A stretch of 64,000 nt of DNA from Cylicocyclus nassatus (GCA_958299035.1 CATQJL010000001.1:9771817-9835816), one strand, 5' to 3'; counted from the stretch's first letter, positions 45,861-58,135 are shown. Made by a program: numbers and translations. Notes: generated by a model from the letters alone, not told the origin.

Positions 45861-46275
45861 CATTTCTTTTTCTCTTTTGCTTTGTTTATCCTGTCTATTC
45901 TATGTCTATATCAATGATTGATGGAAGTACTTAGGTTGTTGTGCTCCCTCTACTTTTGAGTTTCACATTTTTTATCGTAACTGACTGCGCATTGCGTCTG
46001 GTTGTATATTGGTAGTATATGGTTGTATGCTGTATCTGGTTGTATATTTGCGCAGTTAACATCTTCTTACAAACGCATCACTGGATGAGAAGGATTTCTC
46101 TCCTTCGTACTGTTAGGCTGCAATTGCAAATTTGATGCGCCGTTGTTGCCGCAGTTTGTAATCTTCGCTCACAAAACATCATTCAAGTTTTGGCGCTGAC
46201 TTCACAATTCACAATGTTAACGTGTCTGGGGTCAAAACTGTACAGAAACAAATGCTGAAATGACGCTCGCAATAA

Positions 46276-47462
46276 TCTTATATATAAAGCTGAATGTCTG
46301 TCTGTCTGTCTGTCTGTCTGTATGTATGTCTGTACGTATGTGCGGAATAGAAATTTTTATTTCTGAACCGATCGGGACCAAACTTGGCACACATATACTT
46401 CGGGGCAGGGAGCGTGTCATAGGCTACTTTTCGTTATCGATCGATATCGATTTTATCGATTTTTATCGATTTTTTTGCTGAGTTCACCTACGGGGCCGGG
46501 AGTTGGCACAGGGGGGTAATCGAGCATGGGGATTCCGAATACAATATTGGTTTTCAGGATTATCGATTACTTTTATCGATTTTATCGATTTTTTTGCAAA
46601 GTTTGAGCTACGGGGCTGGGAGTTCGCACAGGGGAGTAATCGAGCATGGGGATTCCGAATACAATATTGGTTTTCGGGATTATCGATTACTTTTATCGAT
46701 TTTATCGATTTTTTTGCAAAGTTTGAGCTACGGGGCTGGGAGTTCGCACAGGGGGGTAATCGAGCATGGGGATTCCGAATACAATATTGGTTTTCGGGAT
46801 TATCGATTACTTTTATCGATTTTATCGATTTTTTTGCAAAGTTTGAGCTAGGGGGCTAGGAGTTGGCACAGGGGGGTAATCGAGCATGCTGATCACTCCC
46901 AAGGGGGGTGATCAGCATGCTCGATTACACCCCTGTGCCAAATTCCAGCCCCCTAGCTCAAATTCTCAAAAAATCGACAAAATCGATAAAAGTAATGGAC
47001 GATCTTGAAAACTAATATTGTATTCGTAATCTGCATGCTCGATTACCCCCTGTGCAAACTCCCAGCCCCGCAGATCAAACTTTACAAAAAAAATCGATAA
47101 AATCGATAAAAGTAATGGACGATCCTGAAAACTAATATTGTGTTCGTAATCAGCATGCTCGATTACCCCCCTGTGCAAAATCCCAGCCTCGCATGTCAAA
47201 ATTTACAAAAAATCGATAAAATCAACAAAAGTAATCGATAATTCTGAAAACTAATATTGTATTCGGAATCCCCATGCTCACTTCCCCCCCCCCCCCTGTG
47301 CCAACTCCTAGCCCTGCAGGTGAACTCTGCAAAAAAATCGATAAAAATCGGTAAAATCGACATCGATCGATAACGAAAAGTGGACTGTGACACCCGCCGG
47401 GGCCCGAAGTGTATGTGTGCCAAGTTTGGTCCGGATACGGCGAAGCCGGGTAAGCCAGCTAG
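46276..47462 (+). mobile_element. Non-autonomous Helitron H2, hybrid
   Basis: Starts TCTTATATATAAAGCTGAAT and ends CTAG at 47459-47462. The first 130 or so bases match the short Helitron h3 (GCGGAATAGAAATTTTTAT, CTTCGGGGCAGGGAGCG). The rest matches H1 (TTTTTATCGATTTTTTTGCT, then GAGTTCACC). It has three copies of the 120-bp inner repeat against two in H1. Confidence 0.8.
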
Positions 47463-50400
47463 TTTGAACTAAAGCACGCCGATTGCTGCAGAGCGCGGCA
47501 CCTGCAGCTCTCACCTCAATCTCAAACAAAGTTTTTTGTTTTTCGCAGTGTTTCAATCTAATCTTTGAATGCTGACAGTTTTCTCAATTCGTATTGAAAT
47601 TGTTGCTCTCATTTGAGCGATAAATTGTGCTCTATGCTCATTTCTTCGACTACGATTCCAAGTTGAACTTGAAAAAACGACTAGGTTTGTTGAGTTTGAA
47701 AGCTGGTGAAATTTTCCTCGGTTGCCTTGAAGTATTGCTTCATTCAACACTTCAAGTCACAAATATTCCATGCGCCTCGTTTTTCCAACCTTTCCTGAAA
47801 AGAGAGTAAAGAAGCGAGCTTGGTGGTACGAAACATTGCTAAGCAACAAAAACTCTCAAATTCTGATTACAGTCATCATTGAAACAAAGGCAAATAATAA
47901 TGCAACGACAATAAAAAACAAAAAAGCTGCATTAGCTTTCGACGCAGCTAGACTTCCGGGCCTGCGACAGCGGGTCTCAAAGGCGTAAAATTTGCAAAGC
48001 ATCCGTCATCTCCGAGGAGACCGAATGGTACGTTCTCAGAGGCGAGTGTATATATTTAGGTATCGTAACCAATTGATTATTCATTCACTATTTTGATCAG
48101 CTAATAAACTACTGAGCATTCCCCTGTGTCCGGTTCGACTCAACAGGCAAGGACTACAACAATCCGCAACACTGAATCCGGAAATCCACATTCTAAGGCG
48201 CGGATACGGCGAGAACATGCGTTTTCCAAAGCCTTACAATTTGAAATTCGACGGTCGCCGCCAAGGCTGACAAGGGAAGGATACTTGGTGACCGTGGCCT
48301 TTTACAATGTGAAGTAAACCAATAGATGTGCTTTGAAACGCTGATTCCAAATTTATGTTCATTGTCTGCGGTGCTACTCCCTGAACGAAGGTATGGACTT
48401 TTTTCCATATTGATTTTGCGAAATTCAGGCAGTCAAAATCGTCGTATCCAGGCTTTTTAGACTCTGATGTTTCGGTGACAGTTTTCCTGAGCTTAACGTT
48501 AAGCTTTACTTTATCTGTACGCTCTGTTGTAGCGCGTAAGCGAACATTTCAACGATATTGGTGAATCCTGCATCAAAAGCAGTGCAAATTTTGGTGACAA
48601 GAAATGTTCATAACTTCTTTCAGAAGAGCGCACAGCAGATACCGAAAGCAGATTTGAAATCAGCGCTTCAAGATGCATTTATTGGTGTACGTTTCATTTC
48701 AAAACGCCACGGTCACCAAGTATCCTTTCCTTGTGAGACAGAGTCACTGCCTGATAGTTTTCCAACACGACTAATCATGACTAACTATCACAACCGAAAC
48801 TCTGCCCGAGCCCAAGAGCGGGGGGGGGGAAGGTAAATGGGGAGTTGGCGAAGTTCGCCGTGCGGGCGCATTTTTTTTTAGCGAGAGGAGGCCAAATCGA
48901 CTTGTTGTGATGGCCTAGATAGTGGGCCTTATAGTAGATGTGAAGTGCCGTGCAACCTCAATTTTGGTGAGACACTGCCTTTAAAGCCAGTGTCCGGGCA
49001 AAAACTCGATTTTGAGATCTTGTGCTTACTTGGGCCCATTCACTACGCTGAATCCGAAAATGCACATTGTAGAGCGCGAAAATGGCGAAAAACGGCTCTA
49101 ACACAGGAGGGAAATGAGCAGGTGGACGGGGTCCTCCCCACTGCGAATTCACGTTCCCGGTTTCCTGAGCGACCTTCTCGCTTGCGGTTTCAAGTCAATC
49201 TTTCGCACTTGACCGGTAGCGATGTTAAGACGGCTAGCGGAATCGAGAAAATCGCTCCGGGAGCTGGGAGCGTGAAATCGCACTTGGGAAAGCCCCGCCC
49301 ACCTGCTGATTTTCCTCCTGTGTTAGAGCCCTTTTTCGCAGTTTTCGCGCTTTCCAATGTGGATTTTAGGATTCAGCATAGCGAATAGGCACGTATAAGC
49401 ACAAAATCTCAAAATCGAGTTTTTGCCCGGACACTGCCTTTAAGATGACCTGGACATCGTTCGGCAATCGACTGTAACATGTCGACGATATGCAACAACA
49501 TGTCGGCAACACGTGTTGATGATAGATTCGAGGTCAACATGCTGATGCATGTTGCCAACATTTCAGCAAGCGTCCCGCAGGTCAGAGACTTACAGGGAGA
49601 GGATACGTAGTCGAAAGCACCAATCCAGATGAGACATATCATCTTAAAGCGCTTGAAACGCTGATTCTAAATCAGTTTCTAGTTGCAGAGCGGTTTTGTA
49701 GAAGGAGTTATGAGGGGTGTTCCTCTCTGCGGTCTCCCCTTGTCTATGAGCACTGTAGAGGAGTATCAGTTGATGGCAACTGGCCTAATGATAAGTAGCT
49801 TTGATGAAGACTACAGTAAGGATTATAATACTCGTATTACTTTGGTTTTTTCAACACTTCTAACTTCGATTAGCATTAATATCATTAGAAATTTCAAGCA
49901 TTAGGCCTCTAAAGCCATTTAGAAGCTCAGTTTTTGCAAAAACTGCGATAAAGTGCATGCAGAGGGGATTAAAACTTTGACACCCTCCTTATCAAGCAAG
50001 TCAAGCACTTACCACTAGCTCAGTTGCCACAGTTGGTACTTCTTTACAGTGCTCATATGTAAGGGGAGACCTGGTGGAGGGCGCTTCAACCCCAGAGGGA
50101 ACCACCCCTCACAACTCCCTCTACAAAACCGCTCCGCAGCTAGAAACTGTAGATTTGGAATCAGCGTTTCAAGCGCTTTAAGATGATATATGTCTCATCT
50201 GGATTGGTGCTTTCAACTAAGTATCCTCTCCTTCTTAGGCCCCGGTCAGACTTCACGCGACTTAATCGTTGCGATCTAATCGCCAAGATTTCCATTCATT
50301 TTCATTTCACATTCAAAAATTTCGGTCTGGAAAAGTATCACAACCGAATGCAAGTTGATCGGCATGGAATGATGTTGTAACAGTTGTTTCGTCGCGATTT

Positions 50401-51259
50401 AGTCGCGACGATCAAATCGCGTGAAGTCTGCCCGGGGCCTTAGAGCAGGGGTAGCGGCAATTGTGGAGTGGACGGTACGTGTGCCCTTGCGCGAAAGGCA
50501 ACATATCCGTTGCCTTTCGCTCACTAGGCAAGTATCCGAACTTCCATCTCTTGATTGTTGTATAACATTTCACGAAACTACTGAGATTTGCGTTTGTTGT
50601 TTCGTCTGCTCGTCTGCCCTAGAGTAGGCGAAGCACTGACGACGTACGCCCGCAGCGGTTTTTGATAGCGAGAGAGTACAAAAAACAATGCCCTGGAAGG
50701 GTTCCTTCATACTACGCCGCGCACGCCGCGTACGCCGCTGCAGCGCAATGGAAATATGCTCACGGCAGCAGAGCCCCACTTTTCTGATGTATCTCTATAT
50801 TTGCTGCACATTCGTGTCCCTCAATAGTGTTCCTTCACATTATGCATTTCTTTTTCTCTTTTGCTTTGTTTATCCTGTCTATTCTATGTCTATATCAATG
50901 ATTGATGGAAGTACTTAGGTTGTTGTGCTCCCTCTACTTTTGAGTTTCACATTTTTTATCGTAACTGACTGCGCATTGCGTCTGGTTGTATATTGGTAGT
51001 ATATGGTTGTATGCTGTATCTGGTTGTATATTTGCGCAGTTAACATCTTCTTACAAACGCATCACTGGATGAGAAGGATTTCTCTCCTTCGTACTGTTAG
51101 GCTGCAATTGCAAATTTGATGCGCCGTTGTTGCCGCAGTTTGTAATCTTCGCTCACAAAACATCATTCAAGTTTTGGCGCTGACTTCACAATTCACAATG
51201 TTAACGTGTCTGGGGTCAAAACTGTACAGAAACAAATGCTGAAATGACGCTCGCAATAA
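46276..51259 (+). repeat. Segmental tandem duplication, unit 2
   Basis: 4984-base unit: H2 (46276-47462) plus spacer (47463-51259), near-identical to unit 1. It ends, like unit 1, with GCTCGCAATAA directly before a Helitron 5' end. Confidence 0.93.
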
Positions 51260-51556
51260 TCTTATATATAAAGCTGAATGTCTGTCTGTCTGTCTGTCTG
51301 TATGTATGTATGTCTGTACGTATGTGCGGAATAGAAATTTTTATTTCCGAACCGATTTGGACCAAACTTGGCACACATATACTTCGGGGCAGGGAGCGTG
51401 TCATAGGCTACTTTTCGTTATCGATCGATATCGATTTTATCGATTTTTTGCAAAATTTGAGCTACGGGGCTGGGAGTTGGCACAGGGGGTTAATCGAGCA
51501 TGCTGATTACGAATATAATAATGACAGGGCCGCGCGGAGCCGGGTTTGCCAGCTAG
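51260..51556 (+). mobile_element. Short Helitron h3
   Basis: 297 bases from TCTTATATATAAAGC to GCCGGGTTTGCCAGCTAG. It has the Helitron 5' and 3' ends but only a short core with TATCGATTTTATCGATT. Confidence 0.8.
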
Positions 51557-51857
51557 TCTTATATATAAAGCTGAATGTCTGTCTGTATGTCTGTGTGTCT
51601 GTATGTCTGTATGTCTGTACGTATGTGCGGAATAGAAATTTTTATTTCTGAACCGATTTGGACCAAACTTGGCACACATATACTTCGGGGCAGGGAGCGT
51701 GTCATAGGCTACTTTTCGTTATCGATCGATATCGATTTTATCGATTTTTTGCAAAATTTGAGCTACAGGGCTGGGAGTTGGCACAGGGGGGTAATCGAGC
51801 ATGCTGATTACAAATATATTATTGACAGGCGCGGGTGGAGCCGGGTATGCCAACTAG
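51557..51857 (+). mobile_element. Short Helitron h4, directly joined to h3
   Basis: 301 bases, starting TC immediately after the CTAG of h3 and ending GCCGGGTATGCCAACTAG, followed by T. Sequence is close to h3. Head-to-tail joining without spacer fits rolling-circle transposition or repeated use of the CTAG-T site. Confidence 0.8.
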
Positions 51858-51879
51858 TAAGCAATTATAGAGATACTTC

Positions 51880-51969
51880 AAAAAAAAGTGGAGCTCTGCT
51901 GCCGTGAGCATATTTCCATTGTGCTGCAGCGGCGTACGCTGCGTGCGCGGCGTAGTATGAAGGAACCCG
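51880..51969 (-). mobile_element. GC-rich MITE fragment, minus orientation
   Basis: Reverse complement of the 45.71-kb element's first 80 or so bases; it ends GCGTAGTATGAAGGAACCC. Confidence 0.75.
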
Positions 51970-52738
51970 AATGGAAGTGTATTGACAGATTAGTTGTGTG
52001 CGGTGATCCGCCTACTCTATCGTAAGCGAGCGCCTTATATGTCATCTATAAAATTGTGACGACGATTGTGACTGCGGTCTTTGGGCCTACAGGGGCACAA
52101 AACGCTCATACGAAAAGGCATCGTCTCCATGCTCAGTCACCTTCAATGTCTAAATGCTATCATGTGCAAGCAAAAAACCATTCGAATAGAAATAAAGACC
52201 AAGAAAATGCGGTTATCGGAATGTGTGCGCGTCGCGCGCGGTCGCGCCGTCGTCACGATTTTTCGAATGTTTCATATGTTTGTTGGGCTGAAAATAACTG
52301 GCAGCAAGCCAAGACTGACTCACCACAGATATGACTCGACAAAGCGAACAGGCTTCAAAGTGGAAGGCAGGCGCCATACTTGATCTGCTTGATCCGCTTC
52401 ATCCACTTCGTTATTGGTCAAATCAGCCAACTGATCAATGGCGAAGTGGATGGAGCGGATCAAGCGCATCAGGTATGGCACGTGCCAAAGAAGCTATTTT
52501 TGGTTGAAAGGCGTGCAGTGTGTCAGTTTCAAAAGTTTATTGTTCTCCAGTGTTCTGTATTCTTTTCAGTTTCTCTTGATTTTCAAAGTGCGCTCGTTAA
52601 TGTTGATTTTCATATGTGATTTTGAGGACTGAAGTATCTTGGAACCAGAAAGGAGGAACGGCAAGCTTAGAGTCCAATCTTCCTCGCACTATTCATCCCA
52701 GTTAGCTATACCCTGGATCTTGGCCATTGTTGATCTGT
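51970..52738. other. No gene recognised
   Basis: Contains a short inverted pair (CCGCTTCATCCACTTCG with CGAAGTGGATGGAGCGG near 52396 and 52442). Nothing codes convincingly. Confidence 0.4.
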
Positions 52739-52739
52739 T

Positions 52740-52802
52740 ATGAACGGCACAAATGGCACCATCAAGAATAATAGTTGGGAAGAGGAGGATAAAGTGGTTG
52801 AA
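52740..52802 (+). CDS. Possible first exon (MNGTNGTIKNNSWEEDKVVE)
   Basis: An ATG-started exon of 20 codons plus a GTAAGT donor. The N-terminal region is polar. A plausible later exon lies at 57396-57552 (LCRLQQMMRQLIPAEGLRPG...), between a TTTTTTGCAG acceptor and a GTAAGC donor, but the phases do not match directly, so an intermediate exon would be needed. No family is recognised. Confidence 0.3.
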
Positions 52803-52997
52803 GTAAGTATTGTTTGTGTATAGAAGTGTTAATGGAAGCCTACTATGAATTCAATAATTGATATGACTTACTGGGAATTGATTATGAGGAACGAGCCATG
52901 ACGTGGTCCACCCTTGATCTGAATTTTTCCGATTGTTCTTGGACGTTTGTTTATATAACTTTGAGACATGTTTCAACCTTTGATTCAACTGGATTGG

Positions 52998-53421
52998 CAA
53001 GGGGGGGGGGGGGGGCTTTGTGACCCAGTTAAGGCCGCTCGCGCCCGCGTTCTCTGATCATCATCTTGCCTCAACTACTCAGACAATCGCCGGGGGCAGG
53101 CGGGCACCGGAAAAAAGATTGCTGATCTCTCGCACCCCGCTCGCGGATTATTTGGAAAGCAATCAGGACTTTTTGGAAGACCGCTTGCTGAGTTCTCGAT
53201 TCCTCAGAGATTCAGCAATATATCTGCAAAAGATAAGAGCGAAAAAAAATTCAACAGGCGGTCCTAAAAAAATCCGCTGACTCAGCAAGCGGTCTTCCGA
53301 AAAGTCCTGATTGCTTTGCAAAAAATCCGCGAGCGTGGTGCGAGAAATCAGCAATCTATTTTTCCGGTGCCCGCCTGCCCCCAGCGATTGTCTGAGTAGG
53401 TCACAAAGCCCCACCTCCCAG
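52998..53421. mobile_element. Inverted-repeat element
   Basis: Arms of roughly 150 to 180 bases, with GACAATCGCCGGGGGCAGGC at the left and GCCTGCCCCCAGCGATTGTC at the right. GGAAGACCGCTTGCTGAGT pairs near the centre. Confidence 0.8.
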
Positions 53422-53900
53422 CCGCCAATCCAGTTGAATAAGAGGTTACATCATCTTTTATCTGCACAACCTCTGGCATGTCTGTAAGGGCCACCTTGTG
53501 ACTTTATGGATTTACGCTGTCGAAAGCTTTGTTTTCTCCAGAACGGCTTTTCACTTTCCAAGCAGAGATGCCATCAGTTGTACTACTCTTATCACGAAAC
53601 CGCGTTGATTATGAGAATCCCATCACGTATCAAACTCTTGTTTCAGTTTCCCGTACTTGTTGAGAATTTTCATAGGAAAGAATCTGTTCTCAAGGCATTT
53701 GAGAAATTTTCAGCCAATATCTTACTACTGCTTCAATAGGCATGTGCGGCAACAATTCTCTATCGAAAGCGAAGAAATGCGCGATTACTTCCGTCCACTC
53801 CGAAGCTTGCTGCGCTGATGAAGACGAATCGTAAGTTCTTCCATGATACTGAAACAGTTCATGTTGAATAGCTCGCATAACTGTTGGGGAGAGGGAGGGA
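53422..53900. other. No gene recognised
   Basis: Ordinary AT-rich sequence with short open stretches only; an exon is possible but not supported. Confidence 0.35.
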
Positions 53901-54180
53901 GGGGGGGGGAGTTTCTCACCCACTCAGACAATCGACGGGACCCCTCCGCCGGACCCTCCGAAACTGCCAGAGTCGCGCCGGACCCAGTTGACCAATGAGA
54001 GAAGGGCAAATGGGCGGTCCATCGCGGTGCATCACTGGCAGGCAAATGGGAGGCTTCTCCGGCCCTGCTGCAAAGGTCCGCCATTTCTCCGGCGCGACTC
54101 TGCCAGATTTGGCGGACTCCGCGCCGGAGAAATTTGGCGCGGCGCGTGTCCGCCAAATTTGGGAGAGCCGCGCCGGAGAA

Positions 54181-54720
54181 AATGGGAGGGGTCCGGAGCA
54201 GAAATGGGAGGCCTCCGGAGCAGAAAATGGGAGGTATCCGGAGCAGAAAATGGGAGGTATCCGGAGCAGAAAATGGGAGGTATCCGGAGCAGAAAAAGGG
54301 AGGTATCCGGAGCAGAAAATGGGAGGTATCCGGAGCACAAAATGGGAGGTGTCCGGAGCAGAAAATGGGAGGTATCCGGAGCAGAAAATGGGAGGTATCC
54401 GGAGCAGAAAATGGGAGGTATCCGGAGCAGAAAAAGGTAATCCGGAGCAGAAAATGGGAGGTATCCGGAGCAGAAAATGGGAGGTATCCGGAGCAGAAAA
54501 TGGGAGGTATCCGGAGCAGAAAATGGGAGGTATCCGGAGCAGAAAATGGGGGGTCTCCGGAGCAGAAAATGGGAGGTATCCGGAGCAGAAAATGGGAGGT
54601 GTCCGGAGCAGAAATGGGAGGTATCCGGAGCAGAAAATGGGAGGTATCCGGAGCAGAAAATGGGAGGTATCCGGAGCAGAAAATGGGAGGTATCCGGAGC
54701 AGAAATGGGAGGTCTCCGCC
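54181..54720. repeat. 23-bp minisatellite, about 23 copies
   Basis: Unit CCGGAGCAGAAAATGGGAGG plus TAT, with a few 22-bp or otherwise variant units. Because 23 is not a multiple of three and the unit lacks stops in most readings, long frames open on both strands (up to 334 codons). All are artefacts of the repeat. Flanks carry inverted GCCGGAGAAATGG words. Confidence 0.93.
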
Positions 54721-54830
54721 GGAGAAATGGGAGGGCTCCGCCGGACAAATGGGAGACCCACCGCTGGGGAAACGCCGCGACCCTGCCATTTCTCCGGCGG
54801 AGGGGTCCTATCCGCTGCCTGAGCAGGTGA

Positions 54831-55012
54831 ACGGCCATAGGTTGCCGGCAATGGTTGTCAGCGTTGTCGGTGTTGTCGGGGTTGTCGGGGTCAGAGACAG
54901 TTTAGAGAGCGTGCGAAACCTGGAGGCTATCATGAGGTCACAACGACCGGCAACCCGACAACACCGACAACCCCGACAACACTGACAACCGTTGCCGGCA
55001 ACCTATGGCCGT
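54831..55012. mobile_element. Small inverted-repeat element with GTTGTCGG repeats
   Basis: ACGGCCATAGGTTGCCGGCAA and its complement form the ends. The arms continue as GTTGTCGGTGTTGTCGGGGT, about 60 bases each. Confidence 0.8.
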
Positions 55013-55017
55013 CCCCA

Positions 55018-56048
55018 AGTGATGCGACTGTTAGGCGCATTCGGATTCGCTATAATTACGAGCTCTTCAATAGCCAAGACATTGCAAGCCCCACCCTTAT
55101 CCAGTGTCGCCTCAGATGGCGAACTCGGGATTTCAGAGAAAGTTTCAAAATCGAAGTTCATTAGCGAAATCGCTCCAATCAAGACCAAATTTCGGATCTA
55201 GAGGTTTTCGAGCTTGCTCCTTTCAGTAGTGAGATTTGTTTGTTGCAGATCAAAGATTCAGCGTCAATAATGCCCAGACAAGATCAAAATTCGGATTCAG
55301 AGATTTTCGAAATTTCCCTTTTCATGACAAAACCGAAGTTCAGGTATACGAGCTCTCAAAATCGCTTTTTCGCTGAAGATGTATGTTTTATGCGATATCA
55401 ATAGCATGTTGATATGAACATTTTTGGAGATAAAAAATGTTTGTCTCACACCGAATGACTTCCCTAGAAATAAGATGCCAAATGCAGAAATACGTATGTG
55501 ATTCCGAATTGGTTTTCTCTACATTCAGAAGAATATGTCAGGGTACAGCCCTGGCAATGACCCAGCCAGGTATTTCTTGAAATATCGCAGGTCACTGTAG
55601 TCATTGAGGCTTGCCCAAGGCCAGAAAACTTCATAGTAAATCTGAATGGTGTCAAAAAAAGAGAACAACATTTTCATTGTTTTGAAAACAAACAAATCAA
55701 ACTGCCACGTTCTTTCTTATCTTTGCGAGCACCCGTAAACCTGAATTTTGCACCTGTTGAAAAAAAAAGAAATTTCGACTTAACCTGACTTATCTCGGTG
55801 AGGCATTATCGGTGCTGAACTTTGACTTTGCATCAAGCAACTCTTATTACTGAAAGAGCAACCCCGAAAACCCGAAATTTGGTATTGTTGGAGAAATTTT
55901 GCTAGTGAACCTCGAATTTGCGATTTTTTTTGAAATTCTGTCTCAGCATCTGAAGGGACAATGATTAAGAGGCGGGGCTCGCAATGTCTTGGTATCTTGG
56001 AGCTCGTAATTATAGCGAGTTCGAATGTGCTTGGCAGGCGCATCACTA
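55018..56048. mobile_element. 1-kb inverted-repeat element
   Basis: GTGATGCGACTGTTAGGCGC at the left pairs with GCGCATCAC at the right. The arms of about 200 bases include CGCTATAATTACGAGCTC and GACATTGCAAGCCCC. Arms are diverged, and no transposase was found. Confidence 0.7.
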
Positions 56049-56405
56049 AGGTGAGAATACGTTTCGCGTGAGAAGCTTCTCACACCATAACTGCTAAACG
56101 AATGTTACACTGTAACTTGAACAGACTGGTACGTACAGGCTATAATCTGGTAGATTCCCTCCAATAAACCATGCAGTGGCTCTATCCGGGGAATCCTCTT
56201 TGAGAAAATACTGTGTTACAGTACTGTTATGATACTGTGTTTTTTTTTTGCGATTGACCCTTATTTGCCTTTAGAAAAGCTATACAGAGTTTTCGCCTTT
56301 TTGGAAGAACGTAATCAGCATCACTTACCACATCAAAATAAACTGATTGTCCAAATTTGCAGTTCAAACTTGTGAGCAGCTGCCTCGATGCCCTGTGTTC
56401 TGTAA

Positions 56406-56635
56406 GGCCTCGGACATACCTTATGCGATTTCAGTCGCGACGCGATTTGGCAATACTCCAAACGTTCATAACTCATCGTGCGGGGTTTCCGGATGTACGG
56501 AAGATGGGACATTTTATCAATCTACGAAAGTTATACATGCTGTACATTTGGGGTCTACCAGTATTATATTTGAAAACATCTGGCAAATTGCCAGATCGCG
56601 TGGCGACTGAAATCGCGTGAGGTATGTCCCTTGCC
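56406..56635. mobile_element. PIF/Harbinger-like MITE
   Basis: TAA at 56403-56405 and 56636-56638 flank GGCCTCGGACATACC and GGTATGTCCCTTGCC. The inner CGCGATTTCAGTCGC motif resembles the element at 45.25 kb. Confidence 0.75.
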
Positions 56636-56638
56636 TAA

Positions 56639-57395
56639 GATAACCAGGCTACCATTGTATTACTGCATAGAGGTTACTCTAGAAAATTTCGTTTACACCT
56701 AAAGAACTAGCGTGCATACACGCATATGCACAAAAGTGCTAAACGGCAGTAAGGGGGTGCATACGGGCATATGCACACGGTCGTCAACGTGTTAACCTTA
56801 TATCTTGGAATAGATTCAAACATTGAGCGTTGAAGGTCAAAAATCCGCGAAAACGCGACCAATTGCAGTTCGTGAATATTTCGAACATTTTTTCACCGAA
56901 AGCCGTCAAACTTAGCAAGTAGTGGCTTCAGATAGTTACTAGGTTAGATCACTTTGTTCGCTAGTTTTGAAACTTAAAGTGGGCTCTTGTGTTTGTCCTC
57001 CGGGAAAATCTCCGCCTCTTGACTCTACCGGGGGAGGAGGGAGAGGGGAGGGGGGGGGGGGGACCGTCTTTCAACGATACATGTTGGGAAGTAGCAGGGA
57101 TGTTCAGAGCTCTTAATACGGAAATCAACATAGTAAACTCTGTCCAGACTGGTTTGCATCGTGAACATTCAGGCGTTTTCCAGGCTAGTCTTTAATTCCT
57201 TACAAAAAAAAACAATTTTTTTGTTTAAGCTCCATTTTGTAGGCTAATAAAAAGAATTCTGCAAGTGGACTCAGTTCATTGCAGACTTCATTTGTGAACC
57301 AGCGTTATTGTACAAAACTGCGTCCTCTGCTCTTTGCATAGATAGTTATCATGTTGGTAAAGACTGCTGTCTTGTAATTCTTTTTTTTTGCAGAG
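56639..57395. other. No gene recognised
   Basis: A G-run near 57046-57061 and a T-run before 57395. CATATGCAC words recur near 56725 and 56770. No gene is supported. Confidence 0.35.
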
Positions 57396-57552
57396 CTTTG
57401 TCGCTTGCAACAGATGATGAGACAGTTGATACCAGCAGAAGGTCTTCGTCCTGGTCGCGGAGACGAGAATGTTTTTGACCCTGACGAGTTCGAGATCTTC
57501 ATTTACAACCCGTTCCGAGACAGCTCTCAGCGACGTTACCGGTTGTATCGGT
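57396..57552 (+). CDS. Isolated internal exon, unrecognised
   Basis: Between CTTTTTTTTTGCAG and GTAAGCG, one frame is open for 52 residues (LCRLQQMMRQLIPAEG, then GDENVFDPDEFEIFIYNPF). It starts and ends out of codon phase, as internal exons do. The minus-strand retroelement sits 100 bases downstream, so if the gene continues it must splice over 5.3 kb of insertion. Confidence 0.45.
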
Positions 57553-57654
57553 AAGCGTTTTCTCTAAAATATCATTATCGCCACGCAATATTCAAAGCGA
57601 TGCTTTTGTATAAGGTGGAATGGCTGTTTTTCGTTGTTACGCGAGCGTACTTAG

Positions 57655-57980
57655 TGGCGGTAGGACGATCCAGACCGCAGGTTCCACTGACTTAGCAGAA
57701 CAACTGGTAAAATATAAATGGTCTATCACAAGATATGACAAACCACAAGAAGAAGTTTATATGCAAATACAGAGAATAAGAGTAGCTAGATAATATACAG
57801 AAGAGCTAATACAGAACAGTGAATATTGAGGAACTGTCGAAGAACTGTTGAGGAACTATTGAGGAACGAACTAGACATCTTAGAACCGAAACACGAGATA
57901 TGGTGATCCGTACATCCCATGGGTTGGGTTCAAGGCTAATAGTGTGACAAAAAACCTAGGCCGGGCGCCTGGAGGCTACA
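57655..57980 (-). repeat. 3' LTR (minus orientation)
   Basis: Matches 62615-62926 with several indels. On the plus strand it begins TGGCGGTAGGACG and ends GGAGGCTACA. Confidence 0.85.
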
Positions 57981-58135
57981 CGTCCCCCCTTTTCGTAAGT
58001 GGCGTCCCGACACTTAACAACACCTAACCTAACCCCCCAGAATTGGAAGAAAAACTCAACATTAATACACAATAACAACACAACAATATGAAGCAAACAC
58101 AATACTACCGTATACCAACAAAAATGACAACACGG

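Larger units (their letters stand above)
41405..46275 (+). repeat. Segmental tandem duplication, unit 1
   Basis: Unit 1 (Helitron H1 plus a 3.8-kb spacer) is nearly identical to 46276-51259. Most spacer positions are offset by 4984 bases, with rare substitutions (for example CATCCCCGAGG against CATCTCCGAGG) and homopolymer length changes. The extra length of unit 2 comes from one more 120-bp repeat and a few G/C runs inside the Helitron. Confidence 0.93.
42479..46275. other. Spacer of unit 1: nested MITEs, no gene
   Basis: It begins as the other half of the repeat interrupted by H1 (GCTGCAGAGCGCGGCACC). It then carries low-complexity and inverted-repeat elements listed separately, plus a 12-bp hairpin GCGAAAGGCAAC/GTTGCCTTTCGC near 45508-45537. 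The open frame at 43574-43897 has no recognisable domain and is not called as a gene. The same holds for the copy in 47463-51259. Confidence 0.6.

Noticed and set aside
53785..54985. Long open frames of 268 to 334 codons on both strands
   Set aside because: They are made almost wholly by the 23-bp minisatellite and are present in several frames at once.
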